Source: Pseudanabaena frigida (GTDB lineage Bacteria > Cyanobacteriota > Cyanobacteriia > Pseudanabaenales > Pseudanabaenaceae). Taken from it: a stretch of DNA of 64,000 nucleotides. The notes below the pieces were generated by a model that searched no databases, was not told where the DNA came from, and saw only the letters and a program-made list of their open reading frames with translations. Shown here piece after piece: positions 33,181 through 41,797 of this stretch. The DNA lies in assembly GCA_003242085.1 (NCBI GenBank), contig QBML01000001.1, positions 124,001 to 188,000 of the forward strand. Reading direction: 5' to 3'. A program made the position numbers and the translations under genes. The number at the start of each line of letters is the position of its first letter. Position 1 is the first letter of the stretch.

Positions 33181-34125
33181 TCATCTACTTAAAGCATTAT
33201 CTTCTATTTCAAATATCTTCTCGGGATACTTAGCTTTCTCTTCCTCTGTAAATTCGAGCAGTTCAGAATAGTAATTCAAATCCGTAATCGATTTCATTCC
33301 TTGTTCAATAATGAACTTTCCTTCTTCGACGAAAAACATAGGATTCACATAGTCTCGAACTACATCTGCAAACCAATTTGCAGCTTTTGTGGCTTCATAT
33401 ATAGTTGAGTAACACCTTTCTAACCATTGCTCGTAGCGTTTTACATCATCAGCATAATTTGGGTTTGGGTCTATCCTCTTATAAAACTTGAAAGGAATGT
33501 ATGAGTCACCTTGAAGATCGCTATTTTCCATAAATGTTTGTGCCGCTTGGTTAAGTAGGATCGACAATGTAATAGTCGCTCTTTTAAATTCATCGAATTC
33601 TTTTGGCCAAATTGTAGAAATTACCTTTTGTCGGAATTTGTAAGTATTCTCTGGTAAATCTCTAGACCATTGAGGATCAGTTGCTAAAGCAAAACTCGTC
33701 CAACCATGCCAATTGTCCAAATTGCATAATGTGACGGCATTATCAACAATGCCAGCAAGTATGGTGCTTTTAGCTAACTTAACGCGATCTATTGTTTCGC
33801 TTAATTTCTCCGTAACCCACAATTCATGTGTAGATTTAATTTGATGGAGCTTTTCGATAGACCAGTCCGATTCGTTCCTGTCAATGGTTGTGTGATGATT
33901 TGGACATAGCAAAATTAAATTGTGGTAACTGTCTCTCTCTTTTTGATCTAGTTGGCTTTTTCCGCGAGGTGCATCCTCTTTTTCCCCCACAATATGAGCT
34001 TGTTCTCCAAATGTAAAGGTGGAATTTGTAGATGACGCGTCCTGCGTTAATTCTATTTTACAAATAGCACATCGATTTCCCGATCGTCCCCAAAGCAACT
34101 TTATATCTTTTTGCCCTATACTCAT
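33181..34125 (-). CDS. HNH endonuclease domain protein
   Basis: 314 aa from the ATG at 34125. N-terminal HNH domain: zinc pair CAIC, EQAHIVGE with the first His, YHNLILLCPNHHTTID with Asn and the last His and second zinc pair region. About 120-314 is a helical region with many aromatic residues and no recognised domain. Such two-part proteins are frequent in defence islands, where HNH cuts invading DNA, but no modification or sensor partner is seen here. Neighbours are toxin-antitoxin genes, which supports an accessory origin. Confidence 0.75.
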   Translation of the reverse strand: MSIGQKDIKLLWGRSGNRCAICKIELTQDASSTNSTFTFGEQAHIVGEKEDAPRGKSQLDQKERDSYHNLILLCPNHHTTIDRNESDWSIEKLHQIKSTHELWVTEKLSETIDRVKLAKSTILAGIVDNAVTLCNLDNWHGWTSFALATDPQWSRDLPENTYKFRQKVISTIWPKEFDEFKRATITLSILLNQAAQTFMENSDLQGDSYIPFKFYKRIDPNPNYADDVKRYEQWLERCYSTIYEATKAANWFADVVRDYVNPMFFVEEGKFIIEQGMKSITDLNYYSELLEFTEEEKAKYPEKIFEIEDNALSR

Positions 34126-34183
34126 TTTAATAGTTCTCAAAGACTACAACATTTTGAATAATTGAATTAAACCACGTTATCGA

Positions 34184-34273
34184 TTTTTGATGTTGAGGAA
34201 TTTGCGATCGGATGTTGGGTGATGACGGGCGATCGCTGTTTGATTTGAGCGAATAGGCGATCGGTTTTATGGG
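34184..34273. repeat. Left copy of a direct repeat flanking the DUF pair
   Basis: TTTGATGTTGAGGAA (34186-34200) and GAATAGGCGATCGGTTTTATG (34251-34271) occur in the same order, but closer together, at 34938-34973 on the other side of the two-gene cassette. Confidence 0.5.
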
Positions 34274-34342
34274 TGGTGTGGGGCGTTCTGTCCAAATAGT
34301 CTGATAAGTATTAAAATTAGATAGATTCACAGCTTCAAACCT

Positions 34343-34675
34343 ATGAAACTACCAAACGGTGATAAAGCCGAACTAGGAGACAAACTCGAAAGATATTGCT
34401 TGAACTATGAACACCAGAAAGGTAAACATAAAGCCCTACTTTTTGAAAAGCGTCTTGGGATTACCATCGCTAACAAAGAAATTCTAGAACAAGCTCTACA
34501 AGAAGCTGCTATCGAAGGTGAAGCTGAGCTTTTTAAAATCGATCAATATGGCACTCATTACGATCTTGCATTTTTACTTTATACCGATGTTGGTGAATCC
34601 CTAGTTCTAAGTTGTTGGATTATCAAAATTACCGAAGACTTTCCACGCCTTACCAATACTTACCCTATTGATTAA
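34343..34675 (+). CDS. DUF6883 domain protein
   Basis: 110 aa. MKLPNGDKAELGDKLERYCL, HQKGKHKALLFEKRLGI and the C-terminal CWIIKITEDFPRLTNTY are the markers of DUF6883, a small domain found alone in cyanobacteria and at the end of polymorphic toxins. It sits 8 bases before a DUF4926 gene, a known companion. The pair is suspected to be toxin-antitoxin-like, but the activity is not established. Confidence 0.75.
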   Translation: MKLPNGDKAELGDKLERYCLNYEHQKGKHKALLFEKRLGITIANKEILEQALQEAAIEGEAELFKIDQYGTHYDLAFLLYTDVGESLVLSCWIIKITEDFPRLTNTYPID

Positions 34676-34683
34676 AAAACACC

Positions 34684-34926
34684 ATGAATGAAATCCAAGA
34701 ATACGATCTTGTTGCCCTAACTGAAGATGCGATCGCTACTCATAAAGTTACCCATCAACAAATCTTACTCCGCCGAGGACAAATGGGAACAGTCTTAATG
34801 TCATTCGATCGGAAAGCTTTCCTAATTGACTTTACTGATAAACAAGGCAACACCTTCGCAATGGAAACAATCGAACCAGTAAAATTATTACGCCTTATTA
34901 ACGAACCAGAATTAGTTCTATCTTAA
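34684..34926 (+). CDS. DUF4926 domain protein
   Basis: 80 aa. EYDLVALTEDAIATHKVTHQ, then LLRRGQMGTVLMSF and a terminal acidic tail resemble the short SH3-like DUF4926 family. It follows the DUF6883 gene closely and would be translated from the same message. Likely partner or immunity protein of the DUF6883 product by analogy; not shown. Confidence 0.7.
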   Translation: MNEIQEYDLVALTEDAIATHKVTHQQILLRRGQMGTVLMSFDRKAFLIDFTDKQGNTFAMETIEPVKLLRLINEPELVLS

Positions 34927-34937
34927 ACTTAATAAAT

Positions 34938-34973
34938 GTTTGATGCTGAGGGAATAGGCGATCGGGGTTTATG
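34938..34973. repeat. Right copy of the flanking direct repeat
   Basis: GTTTGATGCTGAGGGAATAG followed by GCGATCGGGGTTTATG; counterpart of the copy at 34184-34273 with about 50 interior bases missing. Confidence 0.5.
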
Positions 34974-35006
34974 CAGGTTAAGAGGAGATCGCACTTAGCC
35001 TCAATT

Positions 35007-35041
35007 TATGAAGATATCAATGATGACTATGTGAACGATAA
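35007..35041 (+). other. Relic of chlH 3' coding sequence
   Basis: 32 of 35 bases equal 31739-31773 inside chlH. Read in the chlH frame it gives YEDINDDYVNDN against [12 protein letters not shown]. It runs directly into the ATG of the dus gene. Confidence 0.75.
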
Positions 35042-36078
35042 TGGAATTGCCAGCACCAATCATATCAGGGCAGCCTTTAACAGCACTTGCACCAATGCAA
35101 GATGTGACTGATTTGGTCTTTATGCAGATGTTAAGTAGCTATGGCTGCCCTGATTATTATGTAACAGAATACTTTCGGGTGTATGCCAATTCTAATATTG
35201 ACAAGAAAATTCTCAATTCAATTACACTGAACACGACGGGCAGACCTGTATTTGCTCAAATAATTGGTGAAAGTATTCCCGATATGTTGAGGATTGCCAA
35301 GCAACTTACTCAATATCCGATCGCGGGCATCGATCTAAATTTGGGCTGTCCTGCACCGCGTGTATATCGCAAAAACGTTGGTGGAGGATTATTGCGCGAA
35401 CCTGAAACCATCGAGAGAATTTTTGATGCATTGCGATCGCAAATTACGGGGCTTTTCACCGTGAAAATGCGTTTGGGTTTTGACTCCACCGATAATTTTG
35501 AGAAGCTATTGCAATTAATCAATCAATATCAAATCGATCTGCTGAGTTTGCACGGTCGGACTGTCAAAGAGCTATATCGCGGCGAAGTGCATTACGACTC
35601 GATCCGTCATGCCGTGCAAACTGTAAATTGTCCTGTATTAGCCAATGGCAATATTACTTCCTATCTGAAAGCGGAGCAGGTTTTGCAAGAAACTGGTGCG
35701 GCGGGAGTAATGGTTGGGCGATCGGCAATTCGCAATCCTTGGATTTTTCAACAAATTCGCGATCGCTTTGCAGGAAACCCCGTTCAAGTGATTACCCTTG
35801 CAGATGTGCATCAATATATTCAGCATCTATTCGCGATTACTTGCCAAGATACACTGAGGGAAAAATCCCATGTAAATAGTTTAAAGAAGTTCTTAAACTT
35901 TATTGGAACGAGTATTGACGCAGAGGGTAAATTTTTAGCAGGAATGCGTTTAGTGCAGTCAAAGCAAGAGCTTTTTGATTTGTGCGATCGCCATTTATTA
36001 ACAAATCCCGATCGGCCTTTTGCGATCGAACCATACGAAAATCTTGTAGCGCGTCCTAGTTGTGAATCCAATGAATAA
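35041..36078 (+). CDS. tRNA-dihydrouridine synthase
   Basis: Reduces uridine to dihydrouridine in tRNA D loops using FMN and NADPH. 345 aa. FMN-barrel start TALAPMQDVTDLVF, catalytic Cys in DLNLGCPAPRV, VKMRLG, SLHGRT and VLANGNI motifs are intact. Closest in outline to the DusA/DusC-like group. The start ATG is the last part of a chlH-derived relic, and there is no ribosome binding site in front of it, so its native leader may have been replaced. The next gene overlaps its end by 8 bp. Confidence 0.92.
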   Translation: MELPAPIISGQPLTALAPMQDVTDLVFMQMLSSYGCPDYYVTEYFRVYANSNIDKKILNSITLNTTGRPVFAQIIGESIPDMLRIAKQLTQYPIAGIDLNLGCPAPRVYRKNVGGGLLREPETIERIFDALRSQITGLFTVKMRLGFDSTDNFEKLLQLINQYQIDLLSLHGRTVKELYRGEVHYDSIRHAVQTVNCPVLANGNITSYLKAEQVLQETGAAGVMVGRSAIRNPWIFQQIRDRFAGNPVQVITLADVHQYIQHLFAITCQDTLREKSHVNSLKKFLNFIGTSIDAEGKFLAGMRLVQSKQELFDLCDRHLLTNPDRPFAIEPYENLVARPSCESNE

Positions 36079-37258
36079 AAATATGCAGAGACGGAAACAG
36101 GTTTGGGTAAGATTGCTAATTAGTTTCGGGCTAGCAATTTTGACAAGCTTTGGAATTAATAATTTGCCAGTAATAGCAAGCGATCGCACATTTACGAATG
36201 TATCGTTAGACTTCATAAATGAGTATAAATTGCCAGAGCAAAAATTTGAGAATACTCCCGTTGGCGGCTTATCGGGACTAGCATACGATCGCATTGATGA
36301 TATTTTTTATGCAATTTCTGACGATCGCAGTGAATTTGCACCCGCTAGATTTTATGCTCTCAAGCTGAAATTCAGTTCTGAAAAAGAGCATCCCAATCTG
36401 GAGAATTTGGAAGTAATCGGTGTGAACTTCCTCAAAGATAAGACAGGCAATACCTATCCTAAGGGCGAAGTTGATCCCGAAGGAATTGCATTAACAGGCG
36501 ATCGCACGGTGCTAATTTCCAGTGAAGGCGTAACTAGCAAAGGCATTCCTCCCTTTATTGATGAGTTCGATCTATTAACAGGTAAATGGCTCAGAAGTTT
36601 ACCAATTCCGCAGCGCTATTTGTTCGAGCCCAAAAAGGAACCAAATTCCAACAAGAGTAAGCTTCCTAAACCAGAGCCACAAGGAGTAAGAGATAATCTT
36701 GGGTTTGAAGCGCTCACGGTAATTCGTGACTCCATCGGAGATCCCTACCGCGTTTTTGCTATTACAGAAAATGCTCTTGCTCAAGATACCCAAGCCGACG
36801 AGCAACCATCCGAAAGCCGATTTTTGCATTATCTAGTCGGTAATATTGCGCCGCTAATTGTTGCTGAGCATCGCTATCCTGTCGAAGCCATGACTCCACC
36901 TGTCACACAAATCGGTGTTAATGAACTCGTAGCGATCGATCGCGGCGGTCACTTTCTCACCCTCGAACGCTCGAACGGCTCAGCAGGATTGAGTGCCAAA
37001 ATCTGGCAAATCGCTACAGGCAGCGCGACCGATACTTCTTCGATTAAAAGCTTTCGAGTTAACCCTAATGTGCGATCGATCCGTAAAAAGCTAGTTTTCG
37101 ATCTAGCAACTCTTGGAATTAAATTAGATAATTTGGAAGGAATGGCGATCGGTCCCCGTTTAGCCGATGGTTCACAAAGTCTGATTTTGGTGAGTGATGA
37201 TAATTTTAGTAATAATCAATTTACTCAATTCCTCGTATTTCGCCTCAATCGTAATTAG
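36071..37258 (+). CDS. Phytase-like esterase (DUF/PF13449 type), secreted
   Basis: 395 aa from the ATG that overlaps the dus stop. Signal peptide about 10-40. The rest has the pattern of the esterase-like activity of phytase family: VGGLSGLAYDRIDDIFYAISDDRS, DPEGIALTGDRTVLISSEG, DNLGFEALTV and NLEGMAIGPRL, repeated blades of a beta-propeller with acidic metal-binding residues. Predicted periplasmic or extracellular; a phosphate-ester role is plausible but the substrate is unknown. Confidence 0.87.
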   Translation: MNKNMQRRKQVWVRLLISFGLAILTSFGINNLPVIASDRTFTNVSLDFINEYKLPEQKFENTPVGGLSGLAYDRIDDIFYAISDDRSEFAPARFYALKLKFSSEKEHPNLENLEVIGVNFLKDKTGNTYPKGEVDPEGIALTGDRTVLISSEGVTSKGIPPFIDEFDLLTGKWLRSLPIPQRYLFEPKKEPNSNKSKLPKPEPQGVRDNLGFEALTVIRDSIGDPYRVFAITENALAQDTQADEQPSESRFLHYLVGNIAPLIVAEHRYPVEAMTPPVTQIGVNELVAIDRGGHFLTLERSNGSAGLSAKIWQIATGSATDTSSIKSFRVNPNVRSIRKKLVFDLATLGIKLDNLEGMAIGPRLADGSQSLILVSDDNFSNNQFTQFLVFRLNRN

Positions 37259-37267
37259 ATAGATAGT

Positions 37268-39007
37268 CTAAAATCCTAAATCTGCTTTAGCCTCCTCTGC
37301 AACCCTCAAAACTTCTGGAGTAGAAATTTCTTCCCAAGACACTTCGCCGATCTCGCGATAAAAAGTTTCGTCATAGGGTCGGGTTTGCACCACTACAGGC
37401 ATTGGTACAGCATGACCAAGAACTAACGCTTGCTGCTTAGAATCTAACTTCGACAAAATCGTTCGCAAATTTCCACTACCAGCAACGCCTGTAAAAATTG
37501 CGTCAATATCTTTTTCGTCATTCAGTAAAGCTGTAATTCTCGTACCAATTTGGGACATTACTTCGTTATCAATTCCCGATGGGCGTTGATCGACAATCAG
37601 CAAAGTCACAAAATATTTCCGCATCTCACGGGCGATCGTCCCAAAAATGGTCTGTCTAGCTGTGTTTGGTGCAAGAAATCGATGGGCTTCTTCAATCGTG
37701 ATCGTCAATTGCTGTGGGCGATCGCTAATATTTTTAGTCTGTAAAAATCGCTCGGCTTGCTGCACGTAGGAATGATGAATCCGTCGCGTAATGATATTTG
37801 TTGCCAACATATAAGAGAGCAGATTTGATTGCGAACCGAACTCGATCACGATATGTTTGCCTGCCGCGATTGAGTCGAGGATCCGCTTAATATAATTTTC
37901 GGGACAAGTTGGACGCAGATATTTAAGATCGTCAAGGCGCGTGAGTTTTCTCTGTAACGCCATAATTGAAGATTTGCTACCCATCTTCTGTTCGCAAAAC
38001 TCTTGAATCTCAGAATTGGTCATTGCTAGCAAGCATGAAATCCAATTCTTCCCAAACTCATTTCGCAAAATAATTGCATTTTCTAAACTGGCTTCCGAGA
38101 GATTCAGCTCCTCACGAATAAGCATCAAGTCTTCAACATCAATTTGATCGTAACTAATATAAAGCTCCTGAGCGTCACGCACACCCCGCCGCTTTGTGGA
38201 GTCAGGATCGAGCGTATAAATCTGTACCTGCGCGGGAAATAATTGTCGCAAACCCTTAACCGTACTAAATCTTTTGCCTTCAGTGGCAGCCTCCCATCCA
38301 TATTCTGAATGCATGTCAAAAATCAGATTTACTGCCGCTTGCTTGCGAATGATCCCCGACAATAATAAGCGTGTTAAAAAAGATTTCCCCGTACCCGATT
38401 TACCAAATACACCATTACTACGCTCGACAAAGCGATCGAGATCGAGACAGATAGGCACAGACATATCAATTGGTTGTCCGATCGCAAAGTTCCGTTTATG
38501 AGGATCGTCTTCCCAACCAAACACAATTCGAAAATCGCGCTCAGTTGCATCAAATACCTGCGAGAAATGGCTGGGAATTGTTTTCACTGGAAGGAGTTGA
38601 AAATCCTTAGTTTCTTCTACAGGCTCTAATATCTGAGGTTTCTTCCGCTTCATTTTTTTTAAGCGATCGCCATCTGAATTAATCGTGCGTTGAGTTAAAA
38701 GGTCAAAAGGATTTGAAGGCACAAACATTAGCATCGGCGTTAAGTTGATCGTGCCAAAAGTTCCTGTTCCAGCGAGAATTTCAGTTAAGAAAGTGTTCTC
38801 TGGATTGGGAGGATTCATAAGGATACGTGGGCTAGCAGTGCCGAGCGTAACATCAGTAAGGATACAAAAAAAGCGTGTATGCCGACCGTGAACGACTAGA
38901 AATTTACCAACACGCATATCTTCGACGGAAATCTCACCATTTAGTCGAACTTCTAAACCGTCACTTAAAGATCCCTGAACAATAATCCCTAATGGTTGCA
39001 AATCCAT
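37268..39007 (-). CDS. HerA/FtsK-like ATPase (DUF87)
   Basis: 579 aa. N-terminal beta-rich HAS-barrel-like region (about 1-100), then Walker A GKSGTGKS at 202-209, Walker B TITIEEAHRF with the DUF87 EEAH, and a late IAREMRKYFVTLLIVDQRPS with sensor and arginine-finger features. HerA-type hexameric ATPases move DNA; in archaea with NurA in end resection, in bacteria often in defence or repair. No NurA or Sir2 partner is adjacent, so housekeeping DNA translocation is the first guess. Converges with the phytase-like gene. Confidence 0.88.
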   Translation of the reverse strand: MDLQPLGIIVQGSLSDGLEVRLNGEISVEDMRVGKFLVVHGRHTRFFCILTDVTLGTASPRILMNPPNPENTFLTEILAGTGTFGTINLTPMLMFVPSNPFDLLTQRTINSDGDRLKKMKRKKPQILEPVEETKDFQLLPVKTIPSHFSQVFDATERDFRIVFGWEDDPHKRNFAIGQPIDMSVPICLDLDRFVERSNGVFGKSGTGKSFLTRLLLSGIIRKQAAVNLIFDMHSEYGWEAATEGKRFSTVKGLRQLFPAQVQIYTLDPDSTKRRGVRDAQELYISYDQIDVEDLMLIREELNLSEASLENAIILRNEFGKNWISCLLAMTNSEIQEFCEQKMGSKSSIMALQRKLTRLDDLKYLRPTCPENYIKRILDSIAAGKHIVIEFGSQSNLLSYMLATNIITRRIHHSYVQQAERFLQTKNISDRPQQLTITIEEAHRFLAPNTARQTIFGTIAREMRKYFVTLLIVDQRPSGIDNEVMSQIGTRITALLNDEKDIDAIFTGVAGSGNLRTILSKLDSKQQALVLGHAVPMPVVVQTRPYDETFYREIGEVSWEEISTPEVLRVAEEAKADLGF

Positions 39008-39050
39008 GCTAAACCTACGTTAAGCGTGCATACTTTTGCTTAGCATAACA

Positions 39051-39087
39051 AAATAGGGGAGAAAACTAAGTTTTCTCCCCTATTTTG
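39051..39087 (-). terminator. Terminator of the RNA-binding protein gene
   Basis: Near-perfect 18-base arms (AAAATAGGGGAGAAAACT) between the rbp gene and the HerA gene, both leftward. Confidence 0.88.
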
Positions 39088-39140
39088 CTGCAATTAGCTA
39101 ATAATTCTTTTTAGATAGATGTACGTTCTAAAAAGTAAAT

Positions 39141-39479
39141 TTAGTAGCGACCGCCGCCACCACCAGACTTGTTATAGCCGCCACGACCGCCGCCGCCGCC
39201 TCTGTTACCGCCGCCGCCGCCGAACGAGTCATTGCTCTCGCGAGGCTTAGCTTTGTTAACTTTGAGTACGCGACCCATCCATTCAGCACCATCCAATGCT
39301 GTGATGGCTGCATCTTCTTCAGCATCTTGGCTCATTTCGACAAATGCAAAGCCACGAGCGCGACCGGTTTCGCGATCGGTAGGGAAATGAACACGAGTGA
39401 CTTTGCCGTAGTCTTCAAAAACTGGCTTTAAATGGTCTTGAGTAACTTCATAGGACAAGTTACCAACGTAAATAGACAT
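39141..39479 (-). CDS. RRM RNA-binding protein, glycine-rich tail
   Basis: 112 aa. One RRM at about 1-80 with RNP2 IYVGNL and RNP1 RGFAFVEM, then a Gly/Arg/Tyr-rich tail (about 87-112). This is the cyanobacterial Rbp family, many of whose members rise in the cold and, in some species, guide mRNAs to thylakoids. The upstream 150 bases are A/T-rich and probably a long leader, as in cold-regulated members. Exact role here is not determined. Confidence 0.93.
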   Translation of the reverse strand: MSIYVGNLSYEVTQDHLKPVFEDYGKVTRVHFPTDRETGRARGFAFVEMSQDAEEDAAITALDGAEWMGRVLKVNKAKPRESNDSFGGGGGNRGGGGGRGGYNKSGGGGGRY

Positions 39480-39841
39480 TATGCTTTCTCCAAGAATTCA
39501 ATGAGTATGTAGAGATAGAGATGTCGGAGAGAAGCTTGTCACGATGAAACAGAAAAAAACTGTCAGTACAGAAAACAATTACTACAACCGATAAATACTT
39601 TTACCTTACGATACTCAGTTTAGCGCATGTTTATTAAATTTGGGTGTAATGTTACGTTTTATTTCTTTTGATGGAGATACTTAGAAAAAAGTAGTGAATT
39701 CCAAGACCACATGCGTAGTCTGATTGTTTAGACAAGCCGCATGTGTAGGAATCTGTTAACCTGCTAAAACAAACAGAACGAACAGACCAGATGAAGCTCA
39801 GCTGTTTTGCCTGCTTACTCCACTTAACTTAGTTTTTTGAC

Positions 39842-39911
39842 TATAGCCGGATATAAAAGCCAAAAGGGAGTTGTGTCGTTGAACAACACAACTCCCTTTT
39901 GGTTTGCTATA
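39842..39911. repeat. TATAGC-ended hairpin element, 70 bp
   Basis: Starts TATAGC, ends GCTATA, with a stem of 20 or so bases (AAAAGGGAGTTGTGT) inside. A compact member of the TATAGC element family. Apart from this and a weak hairpin near 39707-39750, no feature is seen in 39480-40038. Confidence 0.65.
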
Positions 39912-40038
39912 ACAATAAAGGTCTAGCGCTATGTATTACCATCCGAAATCATTTGTAGATTTAGATAGGGTTTTGACTCTTTTCGGATTGATACAGCACT
40001 TTACTAAAAGTATATTTACTAAAAATCTATTATTACAA

Positions 40039-40068
40039 TGTGGGGGCAATTCATGGATTGCCCCCACA
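40039..40068. repeat. Perfect 30-bp hairpin
   Basis: 12-base arms (TGTGGGGGCAAT) around TCATGG, about 110 bases upstream of the TIGR02652 gene. Confidence 0.6.
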
Positions 40069-40181
40069 TTAGCGATATGTCAGGGGGAAGTAAAAAATGC
40101 TGTAAAAGAAAGACTAACTGGGGTTTTAAAATTTCGACATGCTAAAATCAGAATCAAAATCTCCTAAGTTTGTTACAAATT

Positions 40182-40679
40182 ATGAGGACAGTTACCTCGG
40201 CACAACAATATCCAATCTTTGGTTCTGAGATTAAATGTCCCCATTGTCGCCAAATTATTCCTGCCTTGATTCTAACTGACACTTATCTTTGTCAACGCCA
40301 TGGCGCTTTTGAAGTCAATCCCAACTGCAAAGATTTAGTTCATTTACAATCCGATCGCCAGTGGCGGCTTTGGAATGATGAATGGTACAGACAGCATACA
40401 CATCCAGACGGCATTCGCTTTGAGATTCATGAAAGTATAGATCGACTTTATACTCAAGGTTACCGAGCCGTCAAAGTAACCATCGCTCACCGTTACATCG
40501 ATCTAGTTACCCCCTATCTTGAAACTAGTCTTATTGGTTCTAACACGCAGCGTTTGTATGGATTAGTAGTAGAGTTCAGCCCCCCCGAAGAGCAAGAACC
40601 ACGTTGGGGTGTAATCAATTTCGATCTAGAAAAAGAATTAGGAACACCTAAAGGATATCCATACTTTCGTTCTTTTTAA
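40182..40679 (+). CDS. TIGR02652 family protein
   Basis: 165 aa. Zinc-ribbon-like start IKCPHCRQIIPALILTDTYLCQRHGAF, then WRLWNDEWYRQHTHPDGIRFEIHE and GVINFDLEKELG, all diagnostic of TIGR02652, found in cyanobacteria. Cys-x2-Cys and Cys-x2-His pairs suggest one bound metal. Function unknown. The ATG at 40182 is preferred to an upstream TTG; neither has a clear ribosome binding site. Confidence 0.88.
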   Translation: MRTVTSAQQYPIFGSEIKCPHCRQIIPALILTDTYLCQRHGAFEVNPNCKDLVHLQSDRQWRLWNDEWYRQHTHPDGIRFEIHESIDRLYTQGYRAVKVTIAHRYIDLVTPYLETSLIGSNTQRLYGLVVEFSPPEEQEPRWGVINFDLEKELGTPKGYPYFRSF

Positions 40680-40689
40680 TTACATCACC

Positions 40690-40732
40690 CCAAAAGAGAG
40701 AGGTGTGGCGAAGCCACACCTCTCTCTTTTGG
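40690..40732. terminator. Bidirectional terminator
   Basis: Perfect 20-base arms (CCAAAAGAGAGAGGTGTGGC) around GAA, between the convergent TIGR02652 and GT2 genes. Confidence 0.8.
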
Positions 40733-40742
40733 ACTTTATGCC

Positions 40743-41675
40743 TTAAAGCTGGATTGGTCGTTGCCAAGTTTGCAAACCTTGCCAACGACCAATCCAGCAA
40801 GCCCATAATTTTCGATTTGATAACTCGCCGTCTCTTGGCAAAAATCTCAACCATTGCAATAGACCGCGAGATTCTCTTGTACCGATCGCGATCGCCCATA
40901 CCAAAAACACCAATCGATTAAGAGGAGATAAATATTCTAGTAAAGCCAAAGTCTCATTATGTATGGCATTGACTGTTGCCTGCTTGTTAAAAGAATCGCG
41001 CTGATCTTCATCAAAACGCTGTGCGGGAAAATGATCCACTGCTATTTTCGGGTCATAAATTAGCTTCCAACCTTTTTGCCTCAAGGTCAAGGCAAAAGCT
41101 ACTTCAAAATGTACTTGCGCTCCCGTTCCTCGCATTCTCCGATCGAAACGTAGATCGGCGATCGCTTTGCGTCGAAAACTCATATTTACGCCTTTGAGTA
41201 CATCTACTTCTCGACCTTCACCAGCCCCAATATGATGATTGCCAATTAAACGTCCAAACCATTGCAATTTACCCACCACAGGCTGTGAGCCATCTTCTAA
41301 ACTCGCACCGTGATACACCCAATCTCGACCACCAACTCCACCAATTTTCTCGTCTGTTAAATAATAAGCTTCTATCTTTTCTAACCAATCAGGATGAGGG
41401 GCAGCATCATCGTCAGTAAATGCAACAATATCACCAGTTGCAGAATCCAAGCCAATATTCATCGCCGCAATCACTCCCGATTCCGTCACCGCTGCAGTTC
41501 GCAAAGGCAGTGACTCGCGATCGAAGTTTTCTATAAATTGCCAAGTTTCGCGATCGGTATCGCGAATAATCACCAATAACTCATCAACGGGGCGATTTTG
41601 CTGCTTTAGCGCCGTTAAACAACGAGTTAAGTCTTGAGGGCGCAAATAAGTAGGGACAACTAAAGTTATCTTCAT
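40743..41675 (-). CDS. GT2 family glycosyltransferase
   Basis: 310 aa, GT-A fold: VVPTYLRPQDLTRCLTAL at the start, FTDDDAAPHPDWLE as the DxD-type motif, GVNMSFRRKAI and a C-terminal hydrophobic patch. Resembles enzymes that add sugars to surface polysaccharides at the membrane. First of a run of four leftward genes for glycan assembly. The last 18 codons lie in a 51-bp palindrome (40748-40798), so the C-terminal end may have been altered by a repeat insertion. Confidence 0.88.
   Translation of the reverse strand: MKITLVVPTYLRPQDLTRCLTALKQQNRPVDELLVIIRDTDRETWQFIENFDRESLPLRTAAVTESGVIAAMNIGLDSATGDIVAFTDDDAAPHPDWLEKIEAYYLTDEKIGGVGGRDWVYHGASLEDGSQPVVGKLQWFGRLIGNHHIGAGEGREVDVLKGVNMSFRRKAIADLRFDRRMRGTGAQVHFEVAFALTLRQKGWKLIYDPKIAVDHFPAQRFDEDQRDSFNKQATVNAIHNETLALLEYLSPLNRLVFLVWAIAIGTRESRGLLQWLRFLPRDGELSNRKLWACWIGRWQGLQTWQRPIQL
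40748..40798. repeat. Palindrome inside the 3' end of the GT2 gene
   Basis: 16-base perfect outer arms (GCTGGATTGGTCGTTG) and a smaller inner palindrome around TTTGCAAA. It is translated as the end of the glycosyltransferase. Confidence 0.7.
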
Positions 41676-41797
41676 TGTTTCTAATTTCCTTGAGAAGCAG
41701 AAATTTAATTTAAATATTCACTCGAATTATTCAATCAAGTGTGATGTTCTTCATCTTTCTGTATTACTAGCAATTGCAATTAGTCATAAGCAATTAG

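Noticed and set aside
33181-34125. Restriction-modification system around the HNH gene
   Set aside because: No methyltransferase or specificity gene is present nearby; only a single HNH protein can be supported.
39480-39930. A small RNA in the gap upstream of the RNA-binding protein gene
   Set aside because: Weak hairpins are present, but none matches a known cyanobacterial RNA and no promoter-terminator pair is clear.
39931-40167. 78-aa frame upstream of the TIGR02652 gene
   Set aside because: It includes a perfect hairpin and shows no recognisable domain or good start; left unannotated.
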